This document shows positions 16,535 to 23,401 of a DNA stretch of 32,206 nucleotides, in pieces. The notes beneath the pieces are model-generated. The model was not told the DNA's origin. It did no database searches and was given only the letters and a program-made list of their open reading frames with translations. Both the position numbers and the translations under genes were made by a program. Origin of the DNA: SZUA-430 sp044220975. Its GTDB lineage: Bacteria > Pseudomonadota > Alphaproteobacteria > Micropepsales > Micropepsaceae. Positions within the stretch are counted from its first letter, which is position 1, and each line of letters opens with the position of its first letter. The DNA lies in assembly GCA_044220975.1 (NCBI GenBank), contig JBGAPZ010000042.1:1-32206 (forward strand), given 5' to 3'.

Positions 16535-17289
16535 TGCTCGCACCCGCGGCGTGGCCGATTGCGCTCATAGCGGCGCCATTCGTTGGAAGTGTTCTTAGTG
16601 TTCTGGCTGTGCGGTTACCGCGCGGCGAGGACATTGTCGTTTCGCGCTCCAAGTGCCGGTCGTGTGGCAAGGCGCTGTCACCGCTTGAGCTCATCCCAAT
16701 TGCCAGTTGGGTGGCGCAGCGCGGCAAATGCCGGGCCTGCGGCGCTCAGATCGGGTGGCTCTATCCGGGAATGGAAGTGGGGGCTGCGGTCGTCGTTGTG
16801 TGGGCGGCAACGGCAGGTATGTCCGACGCGATGTTTTGGGCGACCGTCGGTCTTGGGTGGGTGCTGCTCACGCTCGCGATCATGGACCTTCGCGATTTCA
16901 TCTTAGCGGATTCTTTGACGCTCCCGTTGGTGGTTGCAGGCCTCGGCTTGATGGCGTGGCAGGTGCCTGAGGCTGTCCTCTGGCATGCACTGGGGGCAGC
17001 GGGTGGTTTCGCGCTGATGGTGGGTGTCGGCTTTGCTTACACGGCGGTTCGTGGGCGTGAGGGGCTTGGTTTCGGCGATGCGAAGTTGATGACGGCGGCA
17101 GGGGCTTGGACGGGGCTTGAGGGTGTTGGCACGGCGCTGCTCTATGGTGCGGTCTTGTCGCTTGGTCTCGTGGCGGCGCTGCGCCTTTTCGGCCGCACGT
17201 TCGAGGCGGACACGCCGATCCCGTTCGGCGCGGGGCTTGCAGCGGGGTTTTGGTTGACGTGGCTTTACGGGCCGCTGCTGGTGGGCTAA
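16534..17289 (+). CDS. gspO: Prepilin peptidase/N-methyltransferase GspO (PilD type)
   Basis: ATG at 16534 gives 251 residues; an upstream TTG at 16501 is less likely because the ATG overlaps the gspK stop. The N-terminal methyltransferase domain has the zinc tetracysteine pair CRSCG and CRACG, about 18 residues apart. The aspartic protease sites are present: Asp in IMDLRDF and the GFGDAKLM (GxGD) motif. About six to eight hydrophobic segments span the protein. It cleaves and N-methylates the five pseudopilins encoded in this cluster, in the inner membrane. Confidence 0.93.
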   Translation: MLAPAAWPIALIAAPFVGSVLSVLAVRLPRGEDIVVSRSKCRSCGKALSPLELIPIASWVAQRGKCRACGAQIGWLYPGMEVGAAVVVVWAATAGMSDAMFWATVGLGWVLLTLAIMDLRDFILADSLTLPLVVAGLGLMAWQVPEAVLWHALGAAGGFALMVGVGFAYTAVRGREGLGFGDAKLMTAAGAWTGLEGVGTALLYGAVLSLGLVAALRLFGRTFEADTPIPFGAGLAAGFWLTWLYGPLLVG

Positions 17290-17337
17290 TCGGCCACTGG
17301 GGGCAGCCGCGTGGGGCTGCAAACCTTGAGGAAAGTC

Positions 17338-19041
17338 ATGGCCGCCGCCGAACCGGTGCCTGCGAGCGCCGAGCAGAGGCTGATCGATCATTTGCGCCAA
17401 AGCGGCAAACTCGATGCCGAGGGGGCGGGCCGCGCTTGGCGCGTTTTCGAACACACGCGCGTTAGCCTTACCAAGATTCTGCTGGAATTAGGCCTGGTTC
17501 CGGAGCGCGATCTGGTGGCGGCGTTCGCCAAGGTTCTCGGCATTCCTGTGGTGGACGCTGCCGAGTATCCGCATGAGCCGGTGCTCGCAGATAGTGTGAC
17601 GTCGCGATTTTTGATGGATGCAAAGGCAGTATTGCTGGCGGCGACCGACGACAGCGTGACGATCGCGGCACACGATCCGCTGGACGGTTTTCTCATCGAT
17701 GCGATCGGGCTGGCAACGAACCGGCGCGTGATCGTGAAAGCGGCACCAACCAGCGATATCGAGGAAGCGCTGCGCCGCCTCTACACGTCGGGCGATGCTG
17801 AGGGTTTGGCGGCTGCTGCGGAGAACGCGTCAGGCGCAACGGAGGCCGATGTTGCGCGGCTACGCGAAAGCGCCAGCGAAGCGCCTGTGATCCGGTTTGT
17901 GAACGCGCTGATTTCGCGTGCAGTGGAGGCGGGAGCGTCCGACATCCACATTGAGCCGCTCGAGCGTCGTTTGCGCATTCGCACGCGTATCGACGGTGTG
18001 CTGAAGGAAGAAGAGCCGGCGGCGTTCGAGCTTGCGCCGGCGATCGTTTCGCGGCTGAAGATCATGAGCGGGCTGAACATCGCCGAGCGGCGCTTGCCGC
18101 AAGACGGTGCGGTGAAGCTTGCGGTACGCGGGAAAGAGATTGATCTGCGTATCGCGACAGCGCCGGTGACGAACGGGGAAGCGGTAGCGATTCGCATTCT
18201 CGACAAATCCTCAGTTGCGCTCGATTTCGACGCGCTTGGATTTGACGCAGCTATGCAGGCGCGACTTGCGGCGTTGTTGACGCGGCCGAACGGCATTTTT
18301 CTGGTCACAGGGCCGACGGGCAGCGGCAAGACAACCACGCTTTACGCGGCGCTACAGCGGTTGAACACTAGCGAGCGAAAGATCCTCTCGGTCGAGGATC
18401 CCGTCGAGTACAAGATCGCGGGCGTCAACCAAGTTCAAGTGAAGCCGGAAATTGGACTTACGTTCGCGAACGTGCTGCGCGCGTTCTTGCGGCATGATCC
18501 CAACGTGATTTTGGTTGGCGAGATCCGAGATCCCGAGACCGCGCGGATTGCGGTACAAGCGGCGCTGACGGGCCACTTGGTTCTGTCGACCGTGCACACG
18601 AACAGTGCGGCGGGCGCGCTCACACGCCTGCTCGATATGCACGTCGAGGACTATCTTTTGACGTCGACGGTTGCGGGCATTCTTTCGCAGCGTTTGGTTC
18701 GCATGCTGTGCGGTGCGTGCAAAGAGCGAACGGTTTTGGGCGCCGAATGGGCGGGCGAGCTGGCGGCGCTTGGGCACGGCCCTGGTGCCGCTGTCTACCG
18801 CGCGAAAGGCTGCGCCGTTTGTCATGGCACCGGGTACAAGGGGCGCAGCGTTGTGTCGGAGCTGTTGGTGCCCGATGAAGGCATACGCCGGCTCGTCAGC
18901 GAACGTGCGTCGGCCTCTCAGATTCATGCGGCCGCGGTAGCCGGTGGAATGGAGAGCCTGCGGCGTGCGGCGCTTCGAAAAGTACTTGAAGGTGTCACGA
19001 CCGCGGAGGAAGTTGCCCGCGTTGCGCAAGAGGAAGGGTGA
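17338..19041 (+). CDS. gspE: Type II secretion ATPase GspE
   Basis: ATG at 17338 follows GAGGA at 5 bases, preferred over the GTG at 17311. The 567-residue protein has an N1E-type domain (residues about 1-140), then the ATPase: SDIHIEPLERRLRIRTRIDG, Walker A GPTGSGKTTT near 325, Asp-box VEDPVEY, Walker B VILVGEIRDPETA near 390, and His-box LVLSTVHTN. The zinc tetracysteine CGAC...CAVC near 458 and 493 is typical of GspE. It powers pseudopilus assembly from the cytoplasmic face. A 48-bp gap follows gspO. Confidence 0.95.
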   Translation: MAAAEPVPASAEQRLIDHLRQSGKLDAEGAGRAWRVFEHTRVSLTKILLELGLVPERDLVAAFAKVLGIPVVDAAEYPHEPVLADSVTSRFLMDAKAVLLAATDDSVTIAAHDPLDGFLIDAIGLATNRRVIVKAAPTSDIEEALRRLYTSGDAEGLAAAAENASGATEADVARLRESASEAPVIRFVNALISRAVEAGASDIHIEPLERRLRIRTRIDGVLKEEEPAAFELAPAIVSRLKIMSGLNIAERRLPQDGAVKLAVRGKEIDLRIATAPVTNGEAVAIRILDKSSVALDFDALGFDAAMQARLAALLTRPNGIFLVTGPTGSGKTTTLYAALQRLNTSERKILSVEDPVEYKIAGVNQVQVKPEIGLTFANVLRAFLRHDPNVILVGEIRDPETARIAVQAALTGHLVLSTVHTNSAAGALTRLLDMHVEDYLLTSTVAGILSQRLVRMLCGACKERTVLGAEWAGELAALGHGPGAAVYRAKGCAVCHGTGYKGRSVVSELLVPDEGIRRLVSERASASQIHAAAVAGGMESLRRAALRKVLEGVTTAEEVARVAQEEG

Positions 19042-19046
19042 CGGCT

Positions 19047-19484
19047 ATGCGCCGGACGAGCAAGAGGCAAACGAAGAAGGTTGAGCGCGGGTACTCGCTG
19101 CTCGAGCTCTTGGTCGTGCTCGCGATCTTGGGCCTTATCATCGCGATCGCGGCGCCGCGTTTGATCGGATACTTCGAGGCGTCGAAGGCCAAGACCGCGA
19201 AGATTCAGATTTCGAATTTGTCGACGGCGATGGATCTCTACTACCTTTCGAACAGCAGTTATCCGACCGAAGCGCAGGGGCTGAAGGCGCTGGTCGAGAG
19301 GCCAGAAGGCGCGCCGGCCTGGGATGGGCCCTACCTCAACCGCGCGGACGGGATCATCGATCCGTGGGGGCGGCCCTACCTTTACAAACAACCCGGGGTT
19401 CACGGAAAATTCGACATCTCCTCGCTCGGCGCGGACGGTAAAGACGGCGGCAGCGGCGAGGATGCCGATCTAGGCTCCTGGTAG
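19047..19484 (+). CDS. gspG: Type II secretion major pseudopilin GspG
   Basis: ATG at 19047 follows AGGAAGGG at 8 bases; the GTG at 19038 overlapping the gspE stop is less favoured. The leader is basic and unusually long (about 15 residues, RRTSKRQTKKVERG) before ^YSLLELLVVLAILGLIIAI with Glu at +5. The C-terminus has the calcium-site signature of GspG: DPWGRPYLYK, then SLGADGKDGGSGEDADLGSW. This is the main pseudopilus subunit. It is the last gene of the operon and I see no clear intrinsic terminator after it. Confidence 0.95.
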   Translation: MRRTSKRQTKKVERGYSLLELLVVLAILGLIIAIAAPRLIGYFEASKAKTAKIQISNLSTAMDLYYLSNSSYPTEAQGLKALVERPEGAPAWDGPYLNRADGIIDPWGRPYLYKQPGVHGKFDISSLGADGKDGGSGEDADLGSW

Positions 19485-19551
19485 ATCGCAATCCAGCTAA
19501 CCGAAGGGGTCGTATAGCTTTTAGCAGGGCGTTGGGCCCAAGGTTGGACCG

Positions 19552-20721
19552 ATGGGACTTATTCCAAATTCTCTGATTGAGCGGCGCTGGTTGGAAGCGA
19601 TCGGCCGCATCGACACGGGTCAGCTTACGTTCGTCGCGCCGAACGGCGAGCAGCATGTTATCACAGGCTCGAAACGCGGACCGAAGGCGCAGTTTAGGAT
19701 CAAATCGTGGGACGTACTTGCGCGGGCGATGGCGCGCGGCGATATCGGTCTTGGCGAGGATTTCATTGCGGGAGCTTGGGAGAGCGACGACGTCGAAGCG
19801 CTCTTCTCCGTGTTTTTGCTCAATATCGAGCAGCTTGAAGGCTTCGCGCACGGCGGTGTGTTGAATCGCCTCGGCTTTATGCTTTTGAACACTGTCGCGC
19901 GGCGCAACAGCGAGAGCGGGAGCCGGCGCAACATCGAAGCGCACTATGACGTTGGAAACGATTTCTACGCGCTGTGGCTCGACGAGACGATGACGTACTC
20001 GTCGGCGCTCTACAACGTGCCGGACGCGGCGTTGAGTGAGGCTCAGCGTGCGAAGTATGCGCGAATTCTGGACAAGGTCGGCGAGGCGCGTGGGAACGTG
20101 CTGGAGGTGGGGTGCGGCTGGGGTGGGTTTGCGGAGGCGGCGGCCGAACGTGCGCATGATGTGACAGGCATCACAATCTCACCTTCGCAGCATGCGTTCG
20201 CCGCCGCGCGTTTGGGACCCAAGGCAGACATCCGCCTGGAGGACTATCGGCACACCAAGGGTCAGTTCGACAGCATCGTCTCGATCGAGATGTTCGAGGC
20301 GGTCGGCGAGCGGTATTGGCCGCGGTATTTTCAGATGCTGAGCGAGCGGCTGAAACGCGGCGGACGTGCGGTCGTGCAGACGATCACGGTGCGCGACGAT
20401 CTTTTTGCGGGCTATCGGACGCGCAGCGACTTCATCAGACACTACGTGTTTCCGGGCGGGATGCTTCCGTCGCTCGAACGGTTTCGCGAGGAAGCTCAGC
20501 GCGCGGGTCTCAAGGTTCGAGACGTGCTTTCGTTCGGTCCCGATTACGCGCGGACGTTGCGCGCGTGGTCGGCCCGGCAGAAAGCTGCGGAGGACAAGAT
20601 CCGTGCGCTCGGTCACGGTGATGCCTTCCTACGCAATTGGCACTTCTACCTCGGCATATGCGCCGCAGCGTTCGCCGTCGGGCGGACGGACGTGCATCAG
20701 GTCGAATTGGTGCACGCCTAG
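19552..20721 (+). CDS. Cfa-like SAM-dependent lipid methyltransferase (COG2230)
   Basis: The 389-residue protein has the cyclopropane-fatty-acid synthase layout: N-terminal lipid-binding region, then YDVGNDFYALWLDETMTYSS near 133-152, SAM motif VLEVGCGWGGFAEAA near 184, IEMFEAVGERYWPRYF near 246, and the C-terminal FIRHYVFPGGMLPSL. Two positions differ from E. coli Cfa: the YSC cysteine is Ser (MTYSSALY) and MFEHVG is MFEAVG. This is a common alphaproteobacterial subgroup whose product may be a methyl-branched rather than cyclopropane chain. The neighbouring FAD protein is its usual companion. It ends 6 bp from that convergent gene. Confidence 0.85.
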   Translation: MGLIPNSLIERRWLEAIGRIDTGQLTFVAPNGEQHVITGSKRGPKAQFRIKSWDVLARAMARGDIGLGEDFIAGAWESDDVEALFSVFLLNIEQLEGFAHGGVLNRLGFMLLNTVARRNSESGSRRNIEAHYDVGNDFYALWLDETMTYSSALYNVPDAALSEAQRAKYARILDKVGEARGNVLEVGCGWGGFAEAAAERAHDVTGITISPSQHAFAAARLGPKADIRLEDYRHTKGQFDSIVSIEMFEAVGERYWPRYFQMLSERLKRGGRAVVQTITVRDDLFAGYRTRSDFIRHYVFPGGMLPSLERFREEAQRAGLKVRDVLSFGPDYARTLRAWSARQKAAEDKIRALGHGDAFLRNWHFYLGICAAAFAVGRTDVHQVELVHA

Positions 20722-20727
20722 AGTTTT

Positions 20728-22028
20728 CTAGCCGGCGGCCGCGGCAAGCGTTGTGGGCTCAATAGGCGTGACGGGGAGCCACGGGGCGCGTGCGTCAAGG
20801 CCTTCGGCGACTGTCATGGCGCTCATCAGTCCATCTTCATGGAAGCCGTTGCGCATGTAGGCGCCGCAAAACCATGTGTTCCTCTCGCCCTGCAACTCGG
20901 TGAGCGTCTTTTGTGCGGTGATGGCGGCTGTGTCGAAAACGGGGTGGTGAAACGTCGTCTTGTCGAAGATGTCGGCGTCGGCGATCGGCGACGAGGGGTT
21001 CAACGTGACGAACAGCGGATAGCGTTCGTCGATCGACTGCAGCTTGTTCATCCAATAGGTCAGCGTCACTGCGGGTTCCTTGCCCCCATTCGCTGCGTGA
21101 TAGTTCCATGCCGACCAGCAGCGCCGACGCTTCGGCATGAAGCGCGGGTCTTTGTGCAGGATCGCAAGGTTTTCTTGATAACGTATGGCACTGAGGGCTT
21201 GGCGTTCTTTGTCGCTGGGGTCGGCGAGTAGGGCAAGCGCCTGGTCGGTGTGGCACGCGAAGACGACGTGATCGAACGCGGTCTCGTTGCCGGCGCTGTC
21301 GATCACGCGTGCGCCGGTACGGCTGCGCTCAACGCGAACGGCCGCAACGGCGTTGAGCGGGCGCTTCTTCAAGGTGGCGGCGAGCTTTTGCACGTATTGC
21401 TGGGAGCCGCCGTCGACGGTCAGCCATTGCGGCTGGCCGTCCATGGAGAGCAAGCTGTGGTTCGCGAAGAAGTTCACGAAAGTCTGCGCTGGGAACGCCA
21501 GCATCTGCTCCGGCGGGCAGCTCCAGATCGCGCCGGAAATCGGCAGCAAGTAGAGGTGCTTGAAGGTCTCGCTGAGGCCCATGGCGTCGATCAGTTGTCC
21601 AAGCGTGATCGCCGGCTCGTTTGCGACGCGGTCGACGACTTCACTATTGAAGCGCGCCACTTCGCGCAACAAGCCCAAGTACCAGGGGCGAAGTACATTG
21701 CGGCGTTGGCCGAAGATTGTGTTCAGGTCCTTTGCGCCCCACTCGAACCAGCCGTCGCGCATGGTGAAGGCGTACGTCATGTCGCTGTTCTTGACCTTGA
21801 CGCCGAGGCGGGCGAACAGCGCGGTCAGGTTTGGGTAGTTGCGCTCGTTGAATACGATGAAACCGGTGTCGACGGGTATGATCCGGTCGCCGTGCTTGAC
21901 CGTAATGGTCCGGCTGTGACCGCCGAGCCGCGATCTTTTTCGTAAAGGGTAACTGTGTGCTTGTCCTGGAGCAGATAGGCGGCGGAAAGCCCCGCGATGC
22001 CGCTGCCAATAATTGCGATGCTGGCCAT
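20728..22028 (-). pseudogene. FAD-dependent amine-oxidase-like oxidoreductase, interrupted by a one-base deletion
   Basis: ATG at 22028-22026 opens a Rossmann motif (IAIIGSGIAGLSAAYLL) and runs to YEKD near 21933. There the frame is lost; the adjacent frame gives RLGGHSRTITV and continues through DMTYAFTMRDGWFEWG to the TAG at 20728-20730. One extra base at about 21930/21931 restores a 433-residue protein, and the arithmetic fits (1301+1 = 434 codons). GGHSRT is the second FAD contact of the family, so the break sits in a conserved place. These flavoproteins sit beside Cfa-like methyltransferases in many proteobacteria and are candidates for fatty-acyl chain desaturation or oxidation. The usual DUF1365 partner is absent here. 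Could be a base-call error. Confidence 0.8.
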
Positions 22029-22069
22029 GGGTGCTTTACGGCCTGTGCACGCGAGCGGATCACTGGGAT

Positions 22070-23401
22070 ATGACGGAGCGGCTGAGGGCCGGGGTTCTGG
22101 CAGCGTATGGAGCGCCAGCGGCCGCGTTCGCGATCCTGCTTTTGCCGCCCTATGTGTTTCTGCCCGGCTTCTATACGCAGACTTTGGGACTGCCGCTCGA
22201 CTGGATCGGTTACATCATCATTTTGTCGCGCGTGTTCGACGCGGTCATCGACCCTTGCGTGGGCTACCTGAGCGACGAGACGAGCGGGCGGTTCGGGCGG
22301 CGGAAGCCCTGGATCCTTGCCGGTGCACCGCTTGCGATACTGGGTGTGATCGTTCTGTTTGTGCCAGGGGAGGCGTCGCTCGGCCAGTTTGCATTCGGCA
22401 TATTCGTGCTCACGCTTGCTTGGACAACTTTGCTGTTGCCCTACAACGCATGGGGCGCCGAACTTTCGGGCGATTACAACGAGCGGACGCGCATCACCAG
22501 CGTGCGCGAGGGCGTTGGCCTCGTTGGTACTCTGCTCGCCGCGGCGACGCCGTCTTGCCTGACGGTGGCGGGCTACAGCGATCCGCGCCTGCATATGGCG
22601 GCGCTCGCGGTGCTTGTGATCGTGTTGATGGTGCCCACGGTGGCTTGGCTTTTGATCAAAGTGCCGGAGCCGCGACCTTTGACGCACGCGCGCGTGACGC
22701 TGCGTGCCGGCTTACGTGCGATGACCGAGAACGTAGCGTTCCGGCGACTGATCGGGGCCTATCTGATCAACGGCTTTGCCAATGGTTTGTCGGCAACGCT
22801 GTTTCTTCTTTTCGTCAGCCATGTCGTCGGCGCTGTCGACGCGTATGGGCCGCTGTTGCTCTGCTATTTCTTAGCGGGGCTTCTGGGCATTCCGATCTGG
22901 TCAGTCATTGCGCGGCGCATGGGCAAGCATCGCACATGGGTGGTTGCCATGGTGGTCGCGTGCGGCGCGTTCGCGTTCACGCCATTTGTCGTGGGGCAGG
23001 GCGATGTCGTTGCGTTCTTTATCATTTCGATCATTTCGGGCGTTGGGTTCGGTGCGGACTTGGTGTTGCCGAGCGCTATTCAAGCCGACGTGGTGGACGT
23101 CGACACGCGCGCGTCGGGTGAGCAGCGCACGGGCTTGTTCTTTGCGTTGTGGGGGGTTGCAACGAAGTTGTCTTTTGCGCTTGCCGCAGTGTCGTTGCCG
23201 ATCTTGCACGCGGTCGGGTTCGATGCGAGCGCCCTGGATACCGCCGGGCGATCGACGAATGGGCCCTACGCGCTGCTCGTACTTACGACGTTGTACGCTG
23301 TGGCGCCTGTCGCGCTGAAACTCATCGCGATGGCCATGATGTGGAACTTTCCGCTCGACGCGGAACGCCAACGGGCGATCCGCGCCGAGATCGAAGCTTA
23401 G
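22070..23401 (+). CDS. MFS transporter of the GPH (glycoside-pentoside-hexuronide) type
   Basis: ATG at 22070 gives a 443-residue protein with about twelve membrane segments. LSRVFDAVIDPCVGYLSDET near residues 45-65 and GRFGRRKPWILAGAP are hallmarks of the MFS_2/GPH group (D-x-x-x-D-P and GRRKPW). LLPYNAWGAELSGDYNERTRI is the conserved segment after helix 4. Substrates are often sugars, but members near Cfa/FAD lipid-modification genes have no known substrate. It is divergent from the FAD gene with 41 bp between starts, so both share one promoter region. Its TAG overlaps the convergent gene's stop by 4 bp. Confidence 0.88.
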   Translation: MTERLRAGVLAAYGAPAAAFAILLLPPYVFLPGFYTQTLGLPLDWIGYIIILSRVFDAVIDPCVGYLSDETSGRFGRRKPWILAGAPLAILGVIVLFVPGEASLGQFAFGIFVLTLAWTTLLLPYNAWGAELSGDYNERTRITSVREGVGLVGTLLAAATPSCLTVAGYSDPRLHMAALAVLVIVLMVPTVAWLLIKVPEPRPLTHARVTLRAGLRAMTENVAFRRLIGAYLINGFANGLSATLFLLFVSHVVGAVDAYGPLLLCYFLAGLLGIPIWSVIARRMGKHRTWVVAMVVACGAFAFTPFVVGQGDVVAFFIISIISGVGFGADLVLPSAIQADVVDVDTRASGEQRTGLFFALWGVATKLSFALAAVSLPILHAVGFDASALDTAGRSTNGPYALLVLTTLYAVAPVALKLIAMAMMWNFPLDAERQRAIRAEIEA

